Shown: positions 10,272 through 19,989 of the stretch, piece by piece
Numbering within the stretch: position 1 is the first letter of the stretch
Layout of the letters: each line of letters starts with the position of its first letter
NCBI GenBank assembly: GCA_948567375.1
Contig: OX419756.1
Location: 47,098,552 to 47,162,551, forward strand
Direction of reading: 5' to 3'
Source: Lunularia cruciata
Taxonomy: Eukaryota; Streptophyta; Marchantiopsida; Lunulariales; Lunulariaceae
Length of the DNA stretch: 64,000 nt
The notes under the pieces: model-generated
Databases searched by the model: none
The model's input: the letters and a program-made list of their open reading frames with translations, nothing else
Told to the model about the DNA's origin: nothing
Program-made: the position numbers and the translations under genes

Positions 10272-12294
10272 CATGTTTCAACCTTCAAAATTTCAAGGTC
10301 CGGCCATTCCCCTTCCAAGGCCGGACTCCCTTCCTAAGGTCTCTCCTCCTCAAGCGTGATGCAATTTACATTGGTATCTCCTTTTGCCTGAATTGTTGCA
10401 TGCTCAGCGGTGGTCTGTACATATTTTACAGGCGGCTTTGGGTTTGGTGGGTGAGGGCATTGGTTGCCCATATGGCCGGATCTTTTGCCATTTCCGCATA
10501 AGGGAATGTACCCAATTTGCCTTCTTGGCTCTGGACAATTTGGAGACCAATGTCCCATCAAGCCACAATTGTAACAAGCTCTAGGTGCAACATTTTGAGG
10601 TTGATTTTGGTTGCTCATCGGTGGTCTTTGTGGAGGAGCATTGGGGTTATACTCCCTTGGTCCGTACCTTGGACCTTGATACGATATGCTTGCCTGAGGT
10701 TGTACCTCTTGAGTTTGGTACACAGCCTCCTCTTCCTCTTCTTGGTTCCATCCCGGAACCCAATCAATCTGCTACACCGGGAATGCATTACAAGTATTGC
10801 ATTCCGTGTTTGCATGGCCTGACTTGCCACATGCGGTGCACCATACATTCGATCTGCCAAATGTTTGGGCCTTCCTTCTGTCTTTAGCCTTAATCATCTG
10901 GATCTTAAAATCCAAAAACTCCTTGATAAGGGCATCCAGCTTGGTATCCGCTTATGTACACTCTTTGCTGGAGGAGTAATTGGTTTCTTACCCCTACGTC
11001 TTCTTACTCATCTTGGCTTTGATTCTTCTTCGGATTCTGAAGAAGAGCTCGAGGACATGGAGGATTCCTCCGAAGAAGGGGATGTACTGCGAGAAGCTCT
11101 CCTTCTGGGCTTCTTGCCTTTCTTCTCCCAATTTCTTCTGTTGCTGGCAGAGTGAGAGTGAGCCGCCTCATAGCAGGCAACATGTTTGAGTACCTTGTCA
11201 AGGGAAGTTACGTTCCTCTCCCATGCAAAGATTCAAATCTCTAGTGAAAGTCCTCCCAAGAACCAAGTAATGGCTTGGGCATCGGAGTAACCCACTACCC
11301 CCGATTGCTTTGGGACTTGGTTCAAGAGTGCCATGAACCGCTCAGAGTAGTCTCTCAACTTCTCCTTCTTGCCTTGGTCTAAATCATTGAGTGCCGCAAA
11401 GACACTCATATCATAATCAACCTCCCGGAATGGTTCTAGGAAGTTGTTTCTCAAGTCTGCCCAATCTGCCGGTATGAATCCCTTTTGGGTCACATGGGTG
11501 TACCAACTCCGAGCTTTCTTTTGGAGCAGACTTGGGAAAATTCACAGTAGATTTGCCAAGTCATGCTCCTTGTTAGCAAAGGAGATGACTTCAAATTCTT
11601 TGATGAATTCATCAGGGTCTTCGTCTTGTTCTGTCCCCTTATACTTCTGATAGGCATGTCGGGTGACAAGCAACAAAGTCATCATTTGATGTGATGGGAT
11701 CGGCTGGGGTAGATTTGAACTTGACGGAACCAAGGAATTGGCTGGAATTGATGCCGTGTTGTCAGCCCATGGATTCCAATTTGTCAAATTCAAGGTAGGG
11801 TCTTCTTTGACAATTTCTTCTATGAGGGTGTCAACTTCAACCCAATTGGAAGTTTTAGGCTCAACACCTTCGATGTGTTCTTCAAAATTTCTTTGGGACA
11901 ACCAAGGTATCATTTGTAGAAGATGTTGACACTCATCTTCCATCAATGTCCGTGTTGTCTTCTCTCAAACAAAGTTCTTTAAGGACGCGACTTCCTTTAC
12001 AGCTCTAGGGGAAGTCGGTGTACTGGGCCGTAATGCATATGTCTGGCCACTCGAGTCTTTCTTCTTTTTGGAGGAAGAGGGAGATGCAAAATAGCCTTGC
12101 CAACCGCCTTCGTGTTTCTTGTGGTCAAGTTCTCGCAAGGCTTCTTGCACTTCGTGAAGGAGTTGAAAGTCCAACGCCTCTTATTTGGTTTCATCAAAAG
12201 TGGATAGGACTTTCAAACGTTTGTCTTCTTCACGCTGCGATGCTTGTCTTTGAACTCTCTCTTCTCGTTGTTCTCTCGGTGTAGACGTTCATAT
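10272..12294 (-). pseudogene. E2 gag, broken by frameshifts
   Basis: From N to C on the minus strand: a charged N-terminal part (12200-11970), a segment with LNLTNWNPWADN and DEFIKEFEVISFANKEHDLA (11946-11542), a capsid-like block (WADLRNNFLEPF, KEKLRDYSERFMALLNQV, 11493-11233), an acidic/basic stretch near 11000, and two zinc-knuckle-like motifs at 10723-10334 (CYNCGLMGHWSPNC complete; a second, CGNGKRSGHMGNQC, with the first cysteine pair weakened). At least three frame changes and a stop at 10334-10336. Retrotransposon capsid/nucleocapsid; not functional here. Confidence 0.85.
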
Positions 12295-12351
12295 TGCTTT
12301 GATACCCACTTTTGAATTTGGCTTTGTATTCTTCCACTTCCTAGATTTGTA

Positions 12352-12369
12352 TCCCCGGCAATGGCGCCA
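12352..12369 (-). other. E2 primer binding site (tRNA-Asp)
   Basis: Minus strand TGGCGCCATTGCCGGGGA. The complement of the plant tRNA-Asp(GTC) 3' end is TGGCGCCGTTGCCGGGGA, so one mismatch. It lies 7 bases after the LTR end at 12377 and proves that the 3.6-kb unit 12377-16006 is a long terminal repeat and not an independent element. Confidence 0.88.
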
Positions 12370-12376
12370 AAAATCA

Positions 12377-15300
12377 TATGACAACCCGGCAAATATCACT
12401 TTTGTAGTAATCGGGTAAGTAAAGTTTGTTCTCGCAGAGATACGAGTCAGAAATGTCCAAATACAAAGTCAAATAGTAACAATGTTGTTCTTCTTGGTTG
12501 CATCTTTAATCTCTCAAGTACAAACCACACCTAGAAGAGAGTAACAAGCACTAATTATCAGTCTTGTCACAAATTTGCACTCCTTAATAACAACTCCATC
12601 AATTCTTTCCAAACAATCTTGATTGTGATGATTCAGCTCTCCCAAAAAAGGCACTTCATTGCAAAACAACTTTGCCTCAGAATTGTGTTCCACCCCTCCA
12701 CTGAAGGCACAACTTCCTTGATCAAAATTGCTTCACATCAACTTCACACTGCACTCACAAATGCAGAATACTACCAACACTACAATTCCTCTCAGATCTA
12801 TCAAGGCATTGCTTTGATTGCACTTCACTCAAGATCAAACACACAGAATGAAGATCAAGGCTACAGAATCCAACATCCAACAAGCACTCTAACTTGCACT
12901 TCAAATTTCTCCACACACTCACAAACACAAACACAAAGTTGATACTCGGAATCAAGCTCAAGCGACAAGCACTACTTCATAGCACTTTGCTTTATCTATT
13001 CTCAGAAATAATGAGCATTGAACAACATTTGACTACGAATGCCACTCTTAAGTAGTGAAGAAATCGACAGTTATCTTCCTAATGTACCTCTTCCTTATGA
13101 CTCTACAAACCTGCAGATCCAAAATGACAATGCACCTCTTCATATCTGCCTATTCAAATCTCAAATTGGTTATTAATCCGATCCAATGTCTACTTCTTCT
13201 TTGGCTTTCAAACCCAAACCCAAAGTAACTTTACTTCCTAATATTCTATCCTTGGGTTTCATAACTCCTACATCTTCTACCAAATCTCATAGTTCTCTTT
13301 CCTGATCTGACATTTCACTAGTAGGTAATCTATCTAACTCCTTATCTCCTGACCCACTCTCCTCTAATGTCCCCATTGGTAACTCCAAAGACATCTATAC
13401 TCCTACTTCATCTACTTCAGGTTTTGCTCTAACATCTTTCCAAAGTTTATCTATCTCCAACTTTACCGAGTCTAATATGATTGTGATATTCTCTTCTACC
13501 TCCAATATCTTCCTATCTACATGAGTTTTGAGGCTAATCAACAATGCATTCAAATTGGTATCCTTTGCATGTCTCCTCCTCGTCTCCTGCACAAACAACT
13601 TCAACTTGTGCAACCTCGTCTCCTCAATACGCACACCGGCCTCTGTACTCAGCATCGCATTCATCCTAATTACAATCTCCTTCAAGGGCTCTAGTGTCAT
13701 CTTCCTCTTGTGCTCCCGATCTGCAAGCCAATCCTCCCGGTACATTGCCCATTCCGTTTCAAACTCGGCTTTCACAGTTTCCTTCTCCTTCTCCTTATGT
13801 ACAACCTTCTCTTCCTGATTATGAAGTAACTCTTGCAATCTCTCTTCTTCCCTATATCTCACTGTCAACTCTCATTGCGACAGTTGCTTCTTCTCTTCTA
13901 CACTCTCCATTACCCTATCAAGCTCTTGTTCCTTCTCTGCTACCCTTGCCATAGCATGATAATTTATAGTCTTGAATCAGCAAATTGCTGCTTCAAGATT
14001 TCATACTCAGCTACTTGTCTTTCCCTAGCTATGTCACTCTGCTTCACAAGTTCCTCTCGATACCTTGCTTCTCTCTTCAAGTTTTCTACCACTTGACTCT
14101 GCACTACTGCATCCACTCGTAGTACTTTCCTTTCCTCCTCACCTCGGATTATACTCTTCTTCAACTCCGATTTCTCTTCTTCTAGTTGTGCTAATACCTG
14201 CAATACAATCTTCACCTCTGGACACTTTGATTGCATCTCCCTCTTCTTGTGTTCCAATTTCACCAACAAAGGACACACAACTTCTCGCAAGTACTCCACT
14301 CCATCACTTGCAACTACTTCAACTTGCGGAGTGACCTCCTTCTTTACCTCATCTTCTCCTGATAATCGTCTTCTTCTCTATAGTCCTTGTATTGGAATAG
14401 ACGCTTCACTTCTCAAACAAGCATTCTCCTCTCCCTTGCTTTGCTCGGACCCGCTTCACACTTTGCCTTGCATCTGGACCAAACTCCCCTCTGAATGGTA
14501 ATCTTCTTCTCCTCCTTCTTGGGCACTTCCGATTCTTTGGACTTGCACTCAGCTTTGCACTCCGAGTCTTCTTCCAACGACATGATCACCACCATACCTT
14601 TCCTCAAGTTTACCCTTTTGGTCTTCCAAGGTCTTGTTTTCTCTACATCTTTGCCTTCTCCTTGTTGACTCTACTTCTTTGACTTTGGAGTACTTACTTC
14701 TACCTGCGCACTCTTCCCCGTCTGTGCGTAGTACTCATCATTGCTTTGGATCTGAAGAATATTTTGTTGATCCTCTGCATCAACCTCCTTTCTTAAGTTG
14801 GGATGAAAGTGTGACACCATTTTGTTGCACTCCGCCGCATTGAGCAGATTTACCCAAGGTAGAAATGAGCTGCAAACGGCATGATGTAATGTGGAGGCAA
14901 CTTATCCTGCAAATTCCACACCATCTGCCTTGTTTGCCCATGGAAACACCTTGCCCAATTGATTGGCTCTCCTGTAAACATCTTATGGAAGAACACCGCT
15001 TGGTGTTCATCACATAAGTCGTTCTCTCTGGCTTTAGGATTGCCATGAGAGCACTCATGATCCCTCTCTTGACTGGATCCTTAAAACTCTCTACTTTGTA
15101 CCCATTCTTTGTACGCTTCAAAGAGAATGCATCCCTCACTTCTTGGGTTTCTTTGGTTACCTCTCCCTTCCCAAGAACGTGGCACCCTGCTCCGTGCTTG
15201 CCTCTCTTTTGAGTACTAATCTCCAGTCTGACTCTATCCAGCAAGCAGGGTTTCCTCTCTTCCCTCTTCTTCGAGACCATCAAGACATTTACTCTCAATT

Positions 15301-16006
15301 ATCTCGGTCATGAATCCTTGAAAACTAAGATTCTAGTTTCATGCCAAGAATGTGATCCAAAGTCGGCTCAAGACCTTGATCCTTGCAATCACATCTAACC
15401 TCCAGATCGCATGATTTCTCACTACAAATTCAGAGTTCTTCTTTCCTCCTCCCATCTTTTGTTCTTCCTCACTGTCTCTTGGGTTAGCTCTCTCAAATTC
15501 TCCTCTACACACTAGCGCATCTTCAACTCTACTTCCCACAATCTCCTGCAAGACAACTCCTCAACGGTGAAGGAAAATTCCTTGACATTGCTTTGTTGTT
15601 AGCCCAATTTTTATAGAGTCATGCCTTCTTTGTCTCTCTTCAATTTGAGTTTCTTCCAAGAAATCACACCTCTTGCATGCGCCTGTCACTGTCAAGTGTA
15701 CTTCACGCGTATGACCACCGGTTTTTGAACGGTCCCTTCTTGAATTTCTCGCCCCAAAGAAAAGTTGTTACATTGTCTTCGCCTTGGGTTGAGCACCCCC
15801 CAATACGAAGACTTCTTACTTCGGGTTGTATGCTACTGACAAGGCAAGTCCGAGTACTTCACGTTATGACCCAAAGCCACATTACCTCGAGTTTCATCCC
15901 AAAGACTCTTTTCTTTGCCTTCTTTGGCCATACAGGCGCAATCCGTCTTCTCTATACACTTCTTCATCTCCATTTCAAAAAAAAAACAAAAAATGTGGGT
16001 ACCACA
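12377..16006 (-). repeat. 5' LTR of E2, family C (3.63 kb, ORF-bearing)
   Basis: Minus strand: TGTGGTACCCACATTTTTTG at 16006 down to CGGGTTGTCATA at 12377. Colinear along its length with the plus-strand copy 55549-59332, including a TATA box (15615-15609, minus), the coding region 15455-13395 and the downstream 0.8 kb. The terminal CA has become TA. It is followed on the minus strand by the E2 primer site. Confidence 0.9.
13395..15455 (-). pseudogene. LTR-encoded coiled-coil protein, family C, copy A (frameshifted)
   Basis: Minus-strand remnant matching the ORF 56103-58538. Recognisable blocks: MGGGKKNSEFVVRNHAIWRL from 15455, a helical domain with TKRTKNGYKVESFKDPVKR-like text (15298-14900), a basic and acidic linker (14607-14413), and a long coiled coil (14299-13964 and 13868-13395, rich in E/K/R with heptad-like leucines). 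The blocks lie in different frames, so there are several indels. At the places where the other copy has stops, this copy has sense codons (for example K in KLWKDV), which supports an ancestral uninterrupted ORF. Confidence 0.75.
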
Positions 16007-16630
16007 ATCTATTAGAGATATGTTGATATTTCATAGTACTGCACTTCCATGTTGTAGGAACCATCTCTACGGTGTTGCATATACTCCTAGATTTACTCTT
16101 CTTCATATACCTAAGACATCCTACACCTCATCATTGGACCTCTTGGTAGCTCTTGTAGATAGATTTAGAAAAGACTTTTGCTTGCTATTGCAATTTTTAG
16201 AGGAGTAAACATCTAGTCATGTTAGGGATTATAGTGTGGATCCATATGAGACTTTAGCAAAGTGTTTGTATGATCCTATCATACATTTCTTGGAGAGGGT
16301 ATGGATATAGACATATAGTCCTTTTCTCTATGCTGCTCCTTGTATAGATGCCTCAAGGATGCACAAGCGTCTTTCACATCATATTACTTAGACAACTTCT
16401 ATGTCATCATAAAATCTATTTCTGCATATTTGTACATTTTATATACATATATACATATACTTATCCACATTGGGTGTTCATTCATTTTTTGGTGCACTAT
16501 TATGAGTATACAGTTAATATTGGTTTCAAAACTTTATTATGTGTTATGGATGCTAATACATAATATTGTTAAACTCAACTTCATAAAGAGTGGAATTCAG
16601 GTTCATTCATGCTAATACATAATACCTAAT
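16007..16630. other. Spacer with a short unidentified coding-like relic
   Basis: The plus strand to about 16208 could encode YTPRFTLLHIPKTSY and LLVALVDRFRKDFCLLLQFL, which looks like decayed coding sequence but is not recognised. The remainder is AT-rich without a visible motif. Confidence 0.3.
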
Positions 16631-16728
16631 ACAGTAGTACCTCTTTAACTTAATAGCATTAGTTACGGGTAAATATATTACAGTAGTACCTCTTTAACTT
16701 AATAGCATTAGTTACGGGTAAATATATT
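16631..16728 (+). repeat. Two tandem 49-bp copies of the transposon left end
   Basis: Units 16631-16679 and 16680-16728, identical by eye, each beginning ACAGTAGTACCTC and ending AAATATATT. The duplicated unit is the terminal inverted repeat plus its inner flank. Confidence 0.9.
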
Positions 16729-16839
16729 GAGATGAAGAGTTATCAAGTTAAAGAATTGATACCGTATCACATGACCTTGATACCCCCGGTACTTTTTTCT
16801 TTACCCACCCTCTACTCTCACTCCATTTTGGGGCTTTTC

Positions 16840-17220
16840 ATGAATGCGGAGATAGTGTCCGACCAGCATGAAGAAGGCATTGACCGGGAGTTGATTGAGG
16901 CAATCAGATAGCTACGAATCACAAATCCCATGTCAATCTAGGCCCTCCTCACCCTATTGAGAGACTACAAAGAACTTTCTGATGAAGACCTACTGGAAAT
17001 GGCTACCTCATATGCTGAAGAGACGGAGGAAGTTGGACCTGAAGCTGAAGTAGATGAATCATTTTCTATCTCAACGAAAGAGATGCTATCATCTTTTCAT
17101 AATGTCATAAGTGTCCTTGATGTCGCAAATCCTGCCCACTTCCCAACGTACAAGATTTTACAAAGTTTGCAGCAGCAAATAAGGGCTTTGGAGGTGAAGC
17201 AGTCTACCCTAGACAAATAG
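16840..17220 (+). pseudogene. pogo/Tigger-like transposase, C-terminal fragment
   Basis: One frame from ATG 16840 to the stop at 17218 with internal TAG at 16909 and 16939. Residues read SDQHEEGIDRELIEAI, LSDEDLLEMATSYAEETEEV, then an acidic and helical tail with ALEVKQSTLDK. The L-S-D-E-D/E-L/I-L-x-M phrase followed by an acidic tract is typical of the tail of pogo/jerky-type transposases. No DNA-binding or DDE domain is present. Confidence 0.5.
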
Positions 17221-17682
17221 CTTTTGTAACCTCTTTAATTCAATAAATCCTTGTTTAGCGTATTAAGTATTAGGTATCAGAAATATTAAGTTAGGGACTA
17301 AGAATGAAGGCCGTGACCAGAAAAAATATCAAATATCAGTGGTTATTAACTTAAGGGGGATCAATTTAGAGAGGTACAACTATGCATTTATAAATAAACT
17401 CAACCATAAGAATGGCATTCATGTTCACTTATGCTTGTGAGCAAAGTCCTAGATTGTAAATTCTCCTCAAAAAACTTCTATTTAGGGATTTATATTGGAT
17501 TCAATTATGTTTGATTTAACTCTCAAGACTCAAGGGGCTTCCCTTTGCACCTCGTGCATATTGAGCGCACAGTAAATTTTGTTGCACCATGCGCTTATTG
17601 CATGTGTTGTGCAAGCATGCCTATGCACAATGTGCGGATCATGCACACAAAACTATTGTATCATTTGTCCAGAATTCACCTA

Positions 17683-18063
17683 ACTCAAAAATTAAAATTG
17701 ACTCTTATTCCTTTATGTATTTCTTCCCTCCTCATTATTGCACTTCCAACTTGTTCTTCTAGGATATGATTCAAGATTAAAGATAAGACAATGAGAATGG
17801 GAAGAATTAATAAAAAAAACTTGTCATTCATATATGAAAATTTGGTTTGTATCATAGTTTCATCAAGAAAGACTCAAAAATTAAAATTGATGCTTGTTCC
17901 TTTATGTATTTCTTCCCTCCTCATTATTGCACTTCCAACTTGTTCTTCTAGATATGATTCAAGATTAAAGATAAGACAATGAGAATGGGAAGAATTAATA
18001 AAAAAAAAAACTTGTCATTCATGTATGAAAAATTGGTTTGTATCATAGTTTCATCAAGAAAGA
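17683..18063 (+). repeat. Tandem duplication, 189-bp period
   Basis: ACTCAAAAATTAAAATTGA starts at 17683 and again at 17872. The copies are highly similar up to about 18063, differing by a few substitutions and by the length of an A-run. A third, partial and rearranged version may continue to about 18220. Confidence 0.85.
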
Positions 18064-18162
18064 CGTATTTTTACACTCACAAACCAAACCAAATGGAAGG
18101 AATTCATGACAAGAATGAAATGGAAGCAATTCATAATTAGAATGAAATTCATACCTGAAATT

Positions 18163-18190
18163 TTGGTTTATTCATATCTGAATAAACCAA
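18163..18190. repeat. Perfect 12-bp inverted repeat (4-base loop)
   Basis: TTGGTTTATTCA, loop TATC, TGAATAAACCAA. It sits at the end of the 189-bp duplication zone. No U-tract follows; its role is unknown. Confidence 0.8.
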
Positions 18191-18299
18191 TTATATGAAA
18201 AATTGGTTTATATCATTATTGTCATTATCACTTTCACTTGCAAAGATGGTGTAATCTAGAACTAGGAATGTTAGATCAATTGTATAACTACTACCATCA

Positions 18300-19440
18300 T
18301 TCTATTTGGCAATCTATCGTGGTCAATATAATTGTTATTATTTTTATTTCTTTGGTAGTCTTCCATGTCCTTGCTATTTTAAATGTCATCAAGTAAAATT
18401 TTTAAGATTTTACAATTCTTTCCTTGATTTAAAGTTTTTCTACTTTAGATATATTTTCTTGGTCTTGAATATTATCCACTGCAACTTTCATCTTCTTGGC
18501 CTCAACAAGATACTTGTGCTTCTCCATCTTTGCAATCTTTCGAGCTTCTATCTCACTTATGTTGCATCTCTCTCTACTTTCCATTGACTTGCTCTTCTAT
18601 TTACTATGACTAGCTAAATCCTACAATAAACTAGCAATAGAAGATCTCATCCTTGAATTTGCTTTAGAGATCTTCCTCTTCTTTTGAGATTCATTTTTCA
18701 GCTCTTACTCTTGGGATAGGATCCCTCTTTTGTTCTTGCTTCTCATTTTGCTCCTCCTTTGTTTCAACTTATTGGGATAATAATCCTTCTATTGTTGTGG
18801 TAGTCATTGATGGAGTGCCACCTTCACCTTCGTGTGTTCTTGGAACATACTTTGAATTAGCTCAACTCTCCTCTTCAAACCATGAAAATAATTTTCTTGT
18901 AGCTCTTGGGTACTTGAGATAGTAAAAGTAAACAAAATTGAATCCAAGGCAAACATGAGAGAATCCGTTTCAAATTCTTCTTCTATGGTTGAAGTTTTGC
19001 TTCATTATCCCTCATCCCATCCAAGATATGAACCTCATCTTTCACACCAATACTAATGAGTGTAGGGGGAGATATATTTGCTCGACTTCTAAACATTGAA
19101 TTTATCCGGTCAAATTGAAGATGTTAATGATTCAATTTATCATCTACTGTTTTACATGCCCATTTAAAGTCTTTGTTGGTGACCACTTCCCCTATACTAT
19201 TGTTCTTCCATTCCCTTGCATCCTTGTAGTACTTCATATAATGTGCCCAATTTTATACAAATTTCTCCTATCATCAAAGGGAGAAATACTCTCCCATACT
19301 GCACAAGATAAGTGATCATGTGGCTTAAAGGAATATTCTTCTTAAATAGTATTTTACAATTGCCATTGCGGATTTGATTGAAAAGCTCCACATCTTCCAA
19401 GTAATCTAATATTTGTGCATAATGATGATGAATCATTTGA
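18300..19440 (-). pseudogene. Decayed coding relic, unidentified
   Basis: On the minus strand from 19436: an open stretch (MIHHHYAQILDYLEDVELFN, LSHMITYLVQYGRVFLPLMI) followed by stop-riddled but coding-like sequence with helical, lysine/glutamate-rich text (EIEARKIAKMEKHKYLVEAK near 18500). A globular N-terminus plus a basic helical C-terminus would fit several plant transposon accessory proteins, but no family motif is seen. Not assigned. Confidence 0.3.
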
Positions 19441-19541
19441 ACCTATCTTCCTTACCCTTCACTTTAATCCATGTATTAGGCACAACCTACGTCATTTCCA
19501 AAAGCTCATGGAATATTGGTTAGCAAAGATTCCATTTCCAC

Positions 19542-19644
19542 TTCTCATTCCATTCCTACTTCCACTTCTTCTTGTGGTGAGTACATTGGGAGTGCAAATG
19601 GACTCACCACAAGGAGAATTGGAAGTAGGAATGGAATGAGAAGG
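19542..19644. repeat. Long hairpin: 42-nt arms, 19-nt loop
   Basis: Arms 19542-19583 and 19603-19644 pair at 40 of 42 positions; weaker pairing continues outward to about 19524 and 19662, giving a stem of about 60 bp. The core reads TTGTGGTGAGT and ACTCACCACAA. It could be a small foldback/MITE or an inverted-duplication precursor of small RNAs. No terminal duplication was identified. Confidence 0.8.
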
Positions 19645-19754
19645 TAAAATGAAATCTTTGGTAATAGAAGTGGCATTGGTATCTAGAATTGTAGAATGAA
19701 GATCCACTTAGTTTCAATTTCATAGTTTCAGAGTTTGAAAATTTTCAGAGTTGA

Positions 19755-19985
19755 TTGCACTCTTCCTCTGTTTGGCACGCAAGAGTTTGTGTTTGGGTTT
19801 GACAGCGGGTGGGATTGTCTATTTCATCAAACAATTAAACTACCTTGACTGATTTGGCTCTCAATAACTTAGAGTTGGGCGACGCTCTTCCTGTGTTTGG
19901 AACGAAAGAGTTTGGGTTATGCACTAGGTGTGAATTTTTATTTTAAAAAAACAATCAAACAACCCGGACTCATCTGGCTCTCATC
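19755..19985 (+). repeat. Diverged tandem duplication, about 120-bp period
   Basis: GCACTCTTCCTCTGTTTGG ... TTTGGCTCTCA (19758-19862) is repeated as CGCTCTTCCTGTGTTTGG ... ATCTGGCTCTCA (about 19882-19983), with many substitutions. An old local duplication. Confidence 0.6.
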
Positions 19986-19989
19986 TAAC

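Larger units (their letters stand above)
1..16006 (-). mobile_element. E2: large Ty3/gypsy element with 3.6-kb LTR (family C), minus strand, 3' end outside window
   Basis: Order on the minus strand: 5' LTR 16006-12377, tRNA-Asp primer site 12369-12352, gag 12294 to about 10272, protease and start of RT 8057-7775 plus 7082-5815, more RT 172-1. The PBS matches the complement of the plant tRNA-Asp 3' end with one mismatch, as in the Tat/Athila branch; the lineage call rests on this and the giant LTR. Three insertions interrupt it: LTR-D (8058-10270, CATGT duplication), solo LTR-B (7083-7774, GGCC) and E1 (173-5814, ATGGG/AAGAG). Frame continues over each. Gag has frameshifts, so it is dead. The 5 bases right of the LTR are ATCTA; the matching duplication would be beyond the left edge. 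Confidence 0.85.
16631..17390 (+). mobile_element. Remnant of a pogo/Tigger-like DNA transposon
   Basis: Left end CAGTAGTACCTCTTTAACTT preceded by TA; right end, read on the minus strand, CATAGTTGTACCTCTCTAAA. These match each other and the general pogo-type terminal pattern (CAGT-xx-xACCTCTxTAA). Inside is a fragment resembling a transposase C-terminus (16840-17220). The catalytic DDE part is missing, so it is a short non-autonomous or deleted copy. The left 49 bp are tandemly duplicated. Confidence 0.65.

Noticed and set aside
12619-12942. 107-codon plus-strand ORF in the E2 LTR and its antisense counterpart at 58768-59025
   Set aside because: Similar text in both copies, but it is antisense to the LTR, in the non-coding part after the main ORF, and has no recognisable feature.
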